From: PALSA-1006 sp036171275
Lineage (GTDB): Bacteria > Pseudomonadota > Gammaproteobacteria > Burkholderiales > Gallionellaceae
Direction: 5' to 3'
NCBI GenBank assembly: GCA_036171275.1
Contig: JAVHQT010000075.1
Span: 1-34,132, forward strand
DNA: 34,132 bases
Shown here piece by piece: positions 1 to 9,000 of this stretch. Position 1 is the stretch's first letter. Each line of letters opens with the position of its first letter. Below the pieces are notes generated by a model. It saw only the letters and a list, made by a program, of their open reading frames with translations, had not been told where the DNA came from and did no database searches. The translations under genes were made by a program, and so were the position numbers.

Positions 1-191
1 ACTTTTTGTGCGGTAAGTTGAAATTCAATTACCCACTGTATTTCACATAGAACCATATTTACTTTAAATATTTCTTGAGTTCTTTAGATAACGATACTCA
101 TACTGACTTACCAGGAACCGTTGATTGCAATCTCGTTATTAAATTAGCTAAACAAGCTCTTCACCGATAATTTATTCCACCCCAAATATAA

Positions 192-218
192 AAAGACACT
201 TGCGGGTGTCTTTTTTTT
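192..218 (+). terminator. rho-independent terminator
   Basis: An 8-bp perfect stem AAAGACAC / GTGTCTTT with a six-base loop is followed by a run of T. It lies 22 bases after the TAA at 168-170, so it probably ended a plus-strand transcript entering from the left. Confidence 0.8.
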
Positions 219-254
219 ATTCTGAAATTTAGTTAATCAGGGTTATTTAATAAA

Positions 255-349
255 TTCCGTAGATTTTCCGTAGCTGTTTTTCCGTAAAGAACCTAAAAAA
301 TTCCGTAGATTTTTCCGTAGTCGTTCTCTTTTCCGTAGCTTTTCCGTAG
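255..349. repeat. seven-copy TTCCGTAG direct-repeat array
   Basis: TTCCGTAG starts at 255, 266, 301, 313, 331 and 342, with a TTCCGTAA variant at 280. Six of the copies form close pairs spaced 11 or 12 bases (255/266, 301/313, 331/342), about one helical turn. All copies are on the same strand, about 120 bp outside attL. The pattern resembles integrase arm-type sites or iterons; which protein binds is unknown. Confidence 0.75.
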
Positions 350-470
350 TAATTATTACAACGAAATACAACGAAATCCAACAGTAAACAACGGCTAACA
401 ACAGGATTTTACTACTTTAAGAGCTTGTTTTTATTAATATTTTCAGTAAGTCTATGATTTTTGGTGCCCA

Positions 471-527
471 GAACCGGAATCGAACCGGTACGGCCGTTTT
501 ACCGAGCCGACGGATTTTAAGTCCGTT
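471..527 (-). repeat. attL: duplicated 3' part of tRNA-Leu
   Basis: These 57 bases are identical to 19458-19514, and with one mismatch the match extends leftwards to 462. They cover the anticodon loop, variable arm, T-arm and most of the acceptor 3' strand of tRNA-Leu(UAA). The 5' half of the tRNA is missing, so this is an att remnant and not a functional tRNA. Confidence 0.92.
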
Positions 528-559
528 ATTATAGCCTTTTATCCTGTTTTATCTTGTCC

Positions 560-662
560 GTGTAAGCATAATAAACCTTGATTTATCTAGGGTTTAAAGT
601 ATTATTAAGTCCGTTGATGCTGTATTGAGTTTTATTTAATCTGCTTACACAGTGCTTACATG
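560..662. promoter_or_regulatory. probable left integrase arm sites (TGCTTACAC)
   Basis: CTGCTTACACAGTGCTTACA lies at 641-660 and extends to TG at 662. It recurs with one mismatch at 19374-19395 near the other end. A further copy of the core TGCTTACAC is on the minus strand at 560-568. A second short match to the att core, TTAAGTCCGTT, lies at 606-616. Placement between att and the integrase start suits arm-type sites and possible integrase autoregulation; this is inferred from position and repetition. Confidence 0.5.
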
Positions 663-688
663 TAAATTTCAACCACGGACAAGACGCT

Positions 689-1936
689 ATGAAATTCACC
701 AAAAAAATCGTTGAAGCATTACCAACGCCAACCGAAGGGCAGGCACTTCACTGGGATGATGAATTGCGCGGTTTTGGGGTTAGGGTTACATCAACGGGTG
801 CCAGAAGTTACATTGTGCAAGGTCGTGCTAATGGAAAATCGCGAAGAGTTACTTTAGGCGCGCACGGGCGAATCACTTGCGACGAAGCTCGAAAAAAAGC
901 GAAGGCCGCTCTTGTCGCACTAGATGACGGTATAGACCCAATCACCGAAAAGAAACGCACTGAAGCCGCCGCAGTGACCTTGCGTGACGTTGCCAACCTT
1001 TATGTGAAGGAACGACGCACTGCTAAAGGTGGCGAACTGGCCGCGCGCACGAAAAAGGAAATTTCGCACCATGTTGATAAATCATTTTCTGAATGGGCGG
1101 ATTCTCCGGTAGCGAATATCACGCGCGATTTATGTTCTAAAAAATTTACAACGCTATCGGCTAAAGGTGCGACGCAAGCGAATATCGCGTTTCGTTATCT
1201 ACGCGCGCTGCTAAATTATGCCCGTGAATCTTATCGGATTGATGGTGTGCCGATCTTGCTGGAAAATCCCGTTTCGGTTATTTCCGGCAAAAAGATGTGG
1301 AACCCGAACAATGCGAAAAATGGACGCATCCCACTCGACCGCATCGGCATGGTTTGGAACCATCTGCAAACAAAACGCGATTCAGATGCAGTGCTAGACA
1401 CTGGCAAAACTGGCGCGGATATTATTTTATTTTTGCTGCTAACTGGCGCGCGCTGGAGTGAAGCCGCTGAACTGAAATGGCAAGACGTAAACCTTAAAAA
1501 AGGGACGTGGTTTATTCCAGACCCAAAAAATCACAATCCGGTTACGTTTCCAATCAGCAAGCCATTAAAAGCGATTTTAGAATCTCGACTACAAAACGAT
1601 GAAAATATCTACGTTTTTACTGCGCGAAGTAAAACGGGGTTTGTTGCAGACGCACGGTTTACACTGGCTGAAATTTCAACAGCCGCTGGCTTGCATTTAA
1701 CCGCGCACGATCTACGCCGCACCTTTATCGCAATCGGCATAAATCTGAAAATTGAAATGTGGAAGCTAAAACTATTAACTAACCATATTAGCAAGGGTGA
1801 TGTCACGATAGACCATTACACCGAAACCAGCGACCTAACCTATCTAGCAGGCGAGGCCGAACAAATAGCTGCATGGATAGTTGAGCAAGGCAAAATCGCC
1901 GCCGCTGATAATGTTATACAGTTAAAAGCAGCATAA
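689..1936 (+). CDS. tyrosine recombinase / integrase
   Basis: The 415-residue protein is a P4-like phage integrase that would catalyse integration and excision at tRNA-Leu. The N-terminus has the DUF4102-type arm-binding fold (ALHWDDELRGFGVRV..., about residues 18-90), then a SAM-like core-binding domain (about 97-190), then the catalytic domain. Visible catalytic parts are the first Arg in LLLTGARWSEAAEL, the HDLRRTF box (H-x-x-R), a His in LLTNHISKGDV and the nucleophilic Tyr in DHYTETSD. The length is normal and nothing is broken. It sits next to attL and reads into the element. A degraded relative lies at the other end (18516-18880) with a very similar C-terminus. Confidence 0.95.
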   Translation: MKFTKKIVEALPTPTEGQALHWDDELRGFGVRVTSTGARSYIVQGRANGKSRRVTLGAHGRITCDEARKKAKAALVALDDGIDPITEKKRTEAAAVTLRDVANLYVKERRTAKGGELAARTKKEISHHVDKSFSEWADSPVANITRDLCSKKFTTLSAKGATQANIAFRYLRALLNYARESYRIDGVPILLENPVSVISGKKMWNPNNAKNGRIPLDRIGMVWNHLQTKRDSDAVLDTGKTGADIILFLLLTGARWSEAAELKWQDVNLKKGTWFIPDPKNHNPVTFPISKPLKAILESRLQNDENIYVFTARSKTGFVADARFTLAEISTAAGLHLTAHDLRRTFIAIGINLKIEMWKLKLLTNHISKGDVTIDHYTETSDLTYLAGEAEQIAAWIVEQGKIAAADNVIQLKAA

Positions 1937-1975
1937 TTTATTTATAACGGTTACATTTTCTGATACCATTAAAAC

Positions 1976-2230
1976 ATGAATGCAACTCATAGAAAAACGC
2001 TTATTGCAGTTTATGGCGATCCTGTTTCAGCCTCTTTGGAATGGCGGCGCATTGAAGCGTTATTGGTGGCAATTGGTTGCCGCGTGATTGAAGGTAATGG
2101 TTCACGGGTGCGCTTTGACAAGGATGGCGTTATTGCCGCTTTTCATAGACCGCATCCGGCGAAAGAGGCAAAACCTTACCAAGTTAGAGACGCGCGGCAT
2201 TATCTGGAAACGTTAGGAGTAAAACCATGA
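1976..2230 (+). CDS. hicA: HicA-type mRNA interferase toxin
   Basis: The 84-residue protein matches the HicA family in start (MNATHRKTL...) and length. HicA is a small double-stranded-RNA-binding-fold toxin that cleaves mRNA, using a conserved His. Here the GNGSRVRF stretch (residues 41-48) precedes FHRPHP, with candidate catalytic His57 and His60. The stop codon overlaps the start of hicB by ATGA, so translation is coupled toxin first, the usual hicAB order. No clear Shine-Dalgarno sequence precedes the ATG. The pair may stabilise the element. Confidence 0.88.
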   Translation: MNATHRKTLIAVYGDPVSASLEWRRIEALLVAIGCRVIEGNGSRVRFDKDGVIAAFHRPHPAKEAKPYQVRDARHYLETLGVKP

Positions 2231-2562
2231 ATATGATGGAATTTAAGGGATTTGCGGCTCGTGTTGAATATAGCGAAGAGGACGGCTGTTTTATTGGTCA
2301 CATTGCTGGCATACGCGATGTAATCGGCTTTCATGGCGAAAGCGTAACAGAGCTGCGCGCAGCCTTTCAAGAGGCTGTGGAGGACTACCTAGCCACTTGT
2401 GAAAAGCTGGGACGCGAACCCAATAAACCTTATTCTGGGCAATTCCGTTTGCGATTAAATCCTGAACTTCATGCGCGCGCCGCCATGGTTGCCGAAACAC
2501 GCGGAAAAAGTCTGAATTCATGGGTATCGGAAGTGATCGAAAGAAGTGTTGCCGCCGCCTGA
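2227..2562 (+). CDS. hicB: HicB-type antitoxin
   Basis: The 111-residue protein has the two-part HicB layout. Residues 1-70 form the partial RNase H-like fold (EYSEEDGCFIGHIAGI, FHGESVTELRAAFQEAVEDYL) that binds HicA. Residues about 82-110 form a ribbon-helix-helix DNA-binding segment (FRLRLNPELHARAAMVAETR..., SLNSWVSEVIERSV). HicB neutralises HicA and normally represses its own operon. The ATG overlaps the hicA stop. Confidence 0.9.
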   Translation: MNMMEFKGFAARVEYSEEDGCFIGHIAGIRDVIGFHGESVTELRAAFQEAVEDYLATCEKLGREPNKPYSGQFRLRLNPELHARAAMVAETRGKSLNSWVSEVIERSVAAA

Positions 2563-2709
2563 CGGATTCAGGCAAAAGACGGGGTGCTAGGTGTTACTGT
2601 TGATCCGACACTCTTTATCCGTGAATCAGTTTCTACTTCACCTTGATAAAGCCAATAACGACGTGACTTTGAACATGAATTCGATTAATGAATCACGGTT
2701 AATTTGTGC

Positions 2710-2985
2710 CGTCTCTATAGCACCAAAATCAACGTAACAAACTGTAAAACGGATTTCATTCAGCCTGGCAACAGGCAGCAGAACGCGTATATCGAACGCT
2801 ACAACCGTACCGTGCGTTACGACTGGCTCAGTCACTACCTGTTTGAATCGATTGGCGAGGTGCAGGACTATGCAACAAAATGGATGTGGACTTACAATAA
2901 CGAGCATCCAAATATGGCGCCAGGAGACATTACGCCAATACAGCAGTTGGCTTTATCAACCACCTCTACTTCTAATCTCAACTAA
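2710..2985 (+). pseudogene. IS3-family transposase (OrfB) C-terminal remnant
   Basis: The translation contains the C-terminal integrase-core hallmark of IS3-group transposases: FIQPGNRQQNAYIERYNRTV, where the Glu of IER is the last acid of the DDE triad, then DWLSHYLFESIGEVQDYATKW and TYNNEHPNMAPGDITP. The first two catalytic Asp residues and all of OrfA are absent, so it cannot transpose. The in-frame ATG at 2704 is fortuitous. No clear inverted terminal repeats were found. Confidence 0.85.
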
Positions 2986-3341
2986 AGAATGGGGGGATTA
3001 ACCTCCCATGTTCGGCACCACTTAGAAATAACTTCTGTATTTGTAAGTGAACTGCACGCTTTCTCTTTTAGCATTACCCTCGCAAAAGCAGCTTTAGAGC
3101 CATATTTTTCGGGTTCTTCTTGCCAAACCAGCCAACAGTACTTCACAAATTCTTTGGCAGCTTGCTTTGGATCCTTGACTAATTTTGCAACTACCGCAAT
3201 TTTGGCGCGATCGGAAATGAATGCTAAACTTTGTTGATTCTTGGCATTTGCCAAGTTCTCGAAAAACTTTCGTTGATTTGGGTGAGTTTTTGTAGTTACT
3301 GCAGCACCCACACAAAAATTTATAATTGTAGAATCTTTCAT
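2982..3341 (-). CDS. hypothetical protein with SKAAFARxML...WCRTWE motif
   Basis: The 119-residue product has no recognised function. The C-terminal half contains YGSKAAFARVMLKEKA...VISKWCRTWE, a pattern I recall from small uncharacterised proteins of mobile elements that looks like a helix-turn-helix. I chose the ATG at 3341 over the one at 3350 because AAAGGA (3351-3356 on the plus strand) lies nine bases before 3341 but directly abuts 3350. It is the last gene of a minus-strand series and its 3' end overlaps the end of the IS3 remnant by four bases. Confidence 0.55.
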   Translation of the reverse strand: MKDSTIINFCVGAAVTTKTHPNQRKFFENLANAKNQQSLAFISDRAKIAVVAKLVKDPKQAAKEFVKYCWLVWQEEPEKYGSKAAFARVMLKEKACSSLTNTEVISKWCRTWEVNPPIL

Positions 3342-3435
3342 TATTTCCATTCCTTTGACATAAAAAATTTTTCTCTCAGCCTTCCCTAACGTCTAAGCTT
3401 GGCGCATTATTAAGGTCTAAGATTACTTAAGGGCA

Positions 3436-3510
3436 TCTATAAATTTTCAATTTTCGAAACTCGACAAGGCGCGAGCAAAGCAGAATCGCGAAGTTCATTT
3501 AATTTTTAGA
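3436..3510. repeat. possible MITE or IS-end remnant
   Basis: About 75 bp are bounded by imperfect inverted ends TCTATAAATT (3436-3445) and AATTTTTAGA (3501-3510). The inner sequence TTTTCAATTTTCGAAACTCG resembles ends of small insertion elements as I remember them. A related AATTCAATTTTCGAA motif occurs on the minus strand at about 19829-19849. Evidence is weak. Confidence 0.3.
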
Positions 3511-3517
3511 ACTAACC

Positions 3518-3962
3518 TTAAATCACTGTCCTAGATTGGTTTATCAAATCACAAGCCTGGCACAGTACCCTCCACCAGCCGCCGCATCTAAGAACCCCTG
3601 CATTGCCGCAAGACTCACAAATCTGATGCGACTCAATTTCTGCGTCACTCACCAATGACCAGATTTGATCCGCAGCCGCCTGCACTGAAGCAATTTTACC
3701 ATTTTCGTTATTCTCACCGCCAATACGTACATAAAAGCGCAACGAACCAAATTTCTCTTTCACCTGAGCGACTCTTGGCCAATCTTCATCATTCAAGCCA
3801 GCAGAATCTTCAACTTGTTCAATGTCTTTCGACGATTTGTACAGCAATGAAAACCATCCATCCTCGCAACAAAATCCTTAAATCATCAGCGAGCTGTGTA
3901 CCGGCGTGCCGATACAAATTCGGAAGCTCCCGAAATAACCGTTGTGAATTGTCTTCATTCAT
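3518..3962 (-). pseudogene. frameshifted conserved hypothetical gene (two-Cys-pair C-terminus)
   Basis: A good start (ATG at 3960-3962, AAGAGGGT eight bases upstream) opens MNEDNSQRLFRELPNLYRHA but that frame soon ends. The conserved remainder, EDGWFSLLYKSSKDIEQ, PRVAQVKEKFGSLRFYV and a CESCG...CQAC zinc-ribbon-like end, continues in the +1 frame to 3518. The total of 445 nt is one more than a multiple of three, and the +1 frame has a TAA at the shift point near TTAAGGA (about 3880-3890). So a one-base change splits the gene. The GDGWF...VKEKFG-LRFY pattern occurs in uncharacterised phage and plasmid proteins. It could be a real pseudogene, a sequencing error or, less likely, a programmed +1 frameshift. 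Confidence 0.6.
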
Positions 3963-3998
3963 TGTGCGATACCCTCTTCTATTTATGAATCTGCTATT

Positions 3999-4442
3999 TC
4001 AATAATACACATGAGGCGCATCAAAATACTGACCGAATCCCCATCGATTGAACGTGTAAGAAATGTGCATTAAGTCATTCAAAGTCGGTTCACCCTCCCT
4101 TTCCCTGCCTAATTCATATAAAGAATTGCTAGTTAATACGCGCATCCCCTCAAAGTCCACTGCATTAACCGCCGAAGTCATCCAAACACAGCGCTCATTT
4201 CGGTTGTAACCCTGCAAATAAATCGCACTTTGATCATCGACTTGCAACAAAATCAAGCGCCAGTTGTCAATCACCGCACGAATTTGAGGGAGCGGAGCTG
4301 GCACATAAAGCAGTGACCGCAATTCCGCCAAGTCATAGCCATTAGCTTCACGAACTTCAAACCGATCTTGATTTCGTCTGACAATGTCATTAAGTGATTT
4401 CGGTAACGCTTTTTCAAGTGCTGCTACTAATGATTCGTTCAT
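3999..4442 (-). CDS. hypothetical protein
   Basis: I do not recognise this 147-residue protein. It has a helical N-terminus (ALEKALPKSLNDIVRRNQDRF) and a mixed C-terminal part ending RWGFGQYFDAPHVYY. There are no membrane segments and no clear catalytic motif. A good ribosome binding site (AAAGGAG) precedes the ATG. It lies 50 bp after the metallophosphoesterase gene and 36 bp before the frameshifted gene, all on the minus strand, so the three are probably co-transcribed. Confidence 0.65.
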   Translation of the reverse strand: MNESLVAALEKALPKSLNDIVRRNQDRFEVREANGYDLAELRSLLYVPAPLPQIRAVIDNWRLILLQVDDQSAIYLQGYNRNERCVWMTSAVNAVDFEGMRVLTSNSLYELGREREGEPTLNDLMHISYTFNRWGFGQYFDAPHVYY

Positions 4443-4492
4443 GACATTCTCCTTTTATTTCAATTGGTTATAATTCTTCTGCACAAACAAGA

Positions 4493-5248
4493 CTAGATCT
4501 CCACCACCTTCAGTGGATCAAAGTCAAAGTTCTCGATTCCGTTAAACGTCTGATAACCATGCGGATTGCAAATCACGCGTGTGCCGTTGAACACGTAGTC
4601 AAAACTGTCATGGGTGTGACCATGAATCCACAGATTACTTTTCCCCAATAAATGATCCAAGTTCGAAGCAAAGCACGCCGACAATAAGCTGTTCCGATAC
4701 CGTGCGGACACAGACAACACGGACGGCAAATGATGCGTCACCACCACGGTTGCTTTCACGCCCGCCACCTCACGGTCTAATTGCTGTTCCAACCACGCGA
4801 CCGCCTCACGATGCAGTTCAATCGAGCGTTGTGGTGTAAAGCGCTCTTCCCCCTCGGTAATCAGGTGAAAATCGTTCAAAAAGCAACTCCCTTCTCGCAT
4901 GGCATAAGGCTTTTCTTGAATGCCAAACAGCTCAAAATCAGTCCACAGTGTTGTACCTAAAAAACGCGTTCCGCCCAAAATCACTTCATTGTTATCTAGC
5001 AAATGAATACCAAGTGCTGTCGCCGCCACACGCATTTCATCAAGTGCCTTGATACGATCAAGCCGATAAAACTCATGATTGCCCGGCACATAAATGATTT
5101 CTTGCGTTGGATAATCCTCACGCATTTGCACAAATCCTTTAGTGCCACTACCAATATCGCCAGCCAATACGACAACATCGCAGTCAACCTGATGGCGCTG
5201 GAACGCGGCATGTTCTGTGTGTAAATCGCTTAAAATATGTATTCTCAT
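4493..5248 (-). CDS. calcineurin-like metallophosphoesterase
   Basis: The 251-residue protein has the full set of metal-binding motifs of the family in order: D8-x-H10 (SDLHTE), G-D31-I (LAGDIGSG), G-N57-H58-E (VPGNHEF), H172 (VVTHHLPS) and H209-G-H211-T-H (WIHGHTHDS). Such enzymes use two metal ions to cut phosphoesters; the substrate cannot be told from sequence. No signal peptide, so probably cytoplasmic. AAGGATAGCAAC precedes the ATG. It heads a minus-strand series with 4442-3999, the frameshifted 3962-3518 and 3341-2982, whose other products are unknown. Confidence 0.88.
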   Translation of the reverse strand: MRIHILSDLHTEHAAFQRHQVDCDVVVLAGDIGSGTKGFVQMREDYPTQEIIYVPGNHEFYRLDRIKALDEMRVAATALGIHLLDNNEVILGGTRFLGTTLWTDFELFGIQEKPYAMREGSCFLNDFHLITEGEERFTPQRSIELHREAVAWLEQQLDREVAGVKATVVVTHHLPSVLSVSARYRNSLLSACFASNLDHLLGKSNLWIHGHTHDSFDYVFNGTRVICNPHGYQTFNGIENFDFDPLKVVEI

Positions 5249-5402
5249 GTTGCTATCCTTTATCTATTTGGTTCGTACCTTTATGTCAGCGCTAGAAAAG
5301 CAGTCGTGCGTTTTTTAACCCCTACCCATTTTTTGACTCTTTGAGTGAATCTGCCGGTCGCACTTTTCGCTATTCCCCGACAGGATTACAAACTCACTTG
5401 TA

Positions 5403-5796
5403 ATAAGTAAGATTTCTCTTTAGTGAACACACTTACTTAAAGTCGCTGGTATATGTAGGCAGCTGGGAAATTGATAACGAAAAACTGTATTTAACGCAAC
5501 TACTTGATACCAATGGCTTATTTAAAGGCACTAGCTTAATTGATATTTATACATTTTTCACTGGCGTAGAAAGCAGAGTGTTTGCTAATTGGTTTACCGG
5601 CGTATTGAAAATTCCACAAGGCAAACGAATTCGGTATGTACATTATGGATTTGCGAGCCAATTTGAAAGAACGCTTTTGCTGACAATCGAAAAAGGAAAA
5701 CTGATTTGTGCCGAAACAATCCAAAATGACACCAAAACCCCATCCATCTCTAAAAAATTCAATTTGTGGGGACGCTTTCTTTTAAGGATCAGTTAA
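5403..5796 (+). pseudogene. 5'-truncated conserved hypothetical gene
   Basis: One frame is open from just after two consecutive TAA codons near 5400 to the TAA at 5794-5796, without a usable start. The translation YVGSWEIDNEKLYLTQL...VFANWFTGVLKIPQGKR...YVHYGFASQFERTLLLTIEKG resembles a conserved bacterial hypothetical family, as I recall it, with a W-E-I-x-x-x-K-L-Y-L strand and an ANWFTG-L-x-I-P-Q-G core. The expected N-terminus is missing. Only the last 72 codons follow an ATG (5578), which lies in mid-domain, so this is a remnant. Confidence 0.6.
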
Positions 5797-6000
5797 GGCA
5801 AATCAATAGTACAACTGTCACTGGATGATCAGTATTTCTCTAGCACCAACATCAGTGAGCGCATTCAGGGAAAAGTTAATAGTCCAATTGCGCTTCCCTT
5901 TACTGCCAAAACTGACAAAAGTGGCTTTTGGCAGTTTTGGCAGTTCCAAATCAAGCGTTCATTTAATAATTTTTAGGCAGCTACACTGATTATCCAGCCA
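5797..6000. other. intergenic spacer with 36-bp hairpin motif
   Basis: This stretch lies between the truncated gene and the 3' end of hsdR. It holds one copy of the 36-bp motif (5908-5943) inside a larger inverted repeat in which ACTGCCAAAACTG pairs with CAGTTTTGGCAGT (about 5902-5946). The hairpin could end hsdR transcription, but it is not followed by a T run in that direction. The short frame across it gives PKLTKVAFGSFGSS, so it may also be a scrap of a gene. Confidence 0.5.
5908..5943 (+). repeat. 36-bp motif, copy 1
   Basis: The ends are AAAACTGACA and GTTTTGGCAG with about 16 variable bases between. Copies 2 and 3 are at 14941-14976 (plus) and 15279-15314 (minus). Copies 1 and 2 are direct repeats flanking the RM block. 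Confidence 0.75.
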
Positions 6001-9000
6001 TCACCCCCACGCCTCACCCAATGCCTCGGCCTGTTGCAGCACCAATTCCACCGCTGCAATTTCATAGTCTGGCGGATATTTGTATTTACGCAATATCCGT
6101 TTAACCATCAGCCGCAATTTTGCACGCACGCTTTGCCTTTCTGACCAATCCACCGTGAGATTCTGTCGCAGGTTTTCGGTGAGTTCATGCGCAATCTTCT
6201 TCAGGGTTTCGTCACTGAGTTCACGTACTGCCGATTCATTATTCGCTAATGCATCATAAAAACGAATTTCGTCTTCAGTGAGCCCCAGCTCTTCACCGCG
6301 CTCTGCAATCTGTTTGAATTTTTTTGCCATCGCGATCAATTCTTCGATGACTTGTGCGGTTTCAATGGCTCGGTTTTGATAGCGCTTAATCACATCACCA
6401 AGTAAATCAGAGAATTTTTTACCTTGCACGACGTTGCCAGCAAATTTGCTTTTGATTTCACCTTCGAGCAGCCTCTCCAATAACTCCACCGCAAGATTCC
6501 GTTCGGGCAAGTTACGCACATCCGACAAAAAAGCTTCATCCAAAATGCCAATATTCGGTTTGTCCAACCCGACAGCATCAAATATATCCACCACTTCTTC
6601 GGACACGACCGCGCTATTGATAATTTGGCGAATCGCTAACTCACGCACTTCGTCAGTACGTTTTTGTTGGCTAATCTCGCGCTTAGTCAGTATGACTTTA
6701 ACCGCCTGGAAAAACGCCACTTCCTCACGCACCGCTTTGGCTTCATCCAAGGTGCAGCACAAGCTGAATGCTTTACTCATCGCCAGTCCAGTATCGGCAA
6801 AGCGTTTTTTACCGTCGCGCTCTCCCAACACATGATTAGCCGCTCCTGCCAAACACTTGTGACCCGTGGATAAAAAGTTGCTGTAATCGAAACCATGCAA
6901 CATGCCACGTAAAATGTCGAGCTTCTCTGCTAACACCGCATAGGCTTCAGCCGCATCCACGGTTGGTTTGCCGCGCCCCTTGCTATTGGTGTATTCCTTT
7001 ATAGCACTGCGTAACTCGTTTGCAATGCCAATATAATCAACAACTAAGCCACCTTGCTTATCTTTGAACACCCGATTCACGCGGGCGATTGCCTGCATCA
7101 AATTGTGCCCCTTCATGGGCTTGTCCACATATAACGTATGCACGCACGGCGCATCAAAACCCGTCAGCCACATATCGCGCACAATCACCAGTCGCAGTGG
7201 ATCTGCAGGATTTTTGAAGCGTTTTTCTAGCCGCTTTTTAACTTGCCCACTGTAAATATGTGGCCGTAACAAGGCTTTATCACTCGCCGAACCCGTCATC
7301 ACAATTTTGATTGCCCCCTTTTCAGGATCGGGGTCATGCCAGTCTGGGCGTAGTTTGATAATCTCGTTGTAAAGGTGAACGCAAATATCGCGGCTCATTG
7401 CCACCACCATTGCTTTACCTGTTTGTGCTTTGCTGCGCTCTTCGAAGTGAGCAACCAAGTCAGCCGCAACACTGCTCACACGCGGTTCCGCACCCACCAC
7501 TTTCTCTAAAGCTGCCCAACGGCTTTTCAGCTTGGCTTGCTGGCTTTCTTCTTCGTCCTCCGCCAGCTCATCAATTTCAGCATCAATATCCGGTAGCGCC
7601 TCTGCATTGAGAGATAGCTTGGCAAGGCGGGATTCAAAATAAATCGCTACCGTCGCCCCATCTTCCTTGGCTTGCTGCATATCGTAAATGCTGATGTATT
7701 CCCCAAACACCGAGCGAGTATCTCGGTCTTCACTAGATACGGGTGTACCCGTGAAGGCAACAAAAGTTGCATTCGGCAGCGCATCGCGCAGATGTTGGGC
7801 ATAGCCAACTTGATAGCGTGCCTCCGGTTCTGCCACTTGTAGTACCTGAGCATCATTAGCCGCTTTGATGGTCGGTTTAAAGGTTTTTAGTTTTGCTTCA
7901 AACCCATATTGAGTGCGATGTGCCTCGTCAGCAATCACCACAATGTTGCTACGATCTGACAGCACGGGGAAAGTATCTTCATCTTCGCCCGGCATAAACT
8001 TTTGAATGGTGGCGAACACAATGCCGCCAGAGGGACGGTTACTTAACTTCGCCCGCAAATCTTGCCGCGTTTCAACTTGCACGGGCTGCTCACGTAACAG
8101 GTCTTGTGCCAACGAAAACACGCCGAACAATTGCCCGTCCAAATCGTTGCGGTCAGTAATCACCACGATAGTGGGATTTTCCATTGCCGTTTCTTGCATC
8201 ACCCGGGCGGCAAAGCAAGTCATCGTAATGCTTTTGCCTGAACCCTGCGTATGCCAAACCACACCGCCTTTATGCGAACCACCGGGACGTGAGGCCGTCA
8301 CCACTTGGTTGATTGCCGCTCGCACCGCGTGGAACTGATGATAGCCTGCAATCTTTTTAACCAACGTACCATCATCTTCGAATAAAACAAAATATCGAAT
8401 ATAATCAATAAGATACAATGGCGACAAAACGCCGCGCACCATCGTTTCCAATTCGTTAAATTGACCGAGCGGGTCTAACGTCACCCCATCAATCGTGCGC
8501 CACTGCATATAGCGTTCAGCGTCACTGGAAAGGCTTCCAAACCGTGCTTCGCTGCCATCGCTGATAACCAACATTTCGTTGTACTGAAACACATCGGGGA
8601 TTTGCGCTTTATAAGTTTGAATCTGGTCAAACGCTTTCCAAATATCCGCAGCCTCGTCAGCGGGATTTTTAAGTTCCAGCAACACCAGCGGCAGCCCATT
8701 CACAAACAAAATAATGTCAGGGCGGCGGGTATGGTGTGCGCCTTTAATCGAAAACTGGTTAATCGCCAGCCACTCATTCAAATCGCCCCCTCGCCCGCTT
8801 GCGGGAGAGGACTGGGGAGAGGGTGAATTCCAATCAATCAACCGCACGAAGTCGCCGCGTGTTTCGCCATCCTTCTGATATTGAACAGGAACACCTGCCA
8901 CCAGCAATTGATGAAAGCGGCGATTCGCTGAAAGTAAAACGGGATGACCTAAATCCACCACCTGTTTGATTGCATCTTCACGGGCAGCAGCAGGAATGGC

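Larger units (their letters stand above)
1..460. other. left flank outside the element, no intact gene
   Basis: This is host sequence, or the edge of another element, beyond attL. One plus-strand frame is open from 51 to the TAA at 168-170 (about 39 codons) with no ATG and an in-frame TAG at 48-50; I do not recognise its translation, so it may be the decayed end of a gene or chance. A terminator follows at 192-218, then an array of TTCCGTAG repeats (255-349) and short AACGAAAT/CAACG repeats (about 358-405). No protein gene can be supported here. Confidence 0.6.

Noticed and set aside
255..405. CRISPR array
   Set aside because: Repeats are only 8-9 bp with irregular 11-21 bp spacing, and no cas genes are present.
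471..527. Second functional tRNA-Leu gene
   Set aside because: The 5' half of the tRNA is missing; it is the duplicated att fragment.
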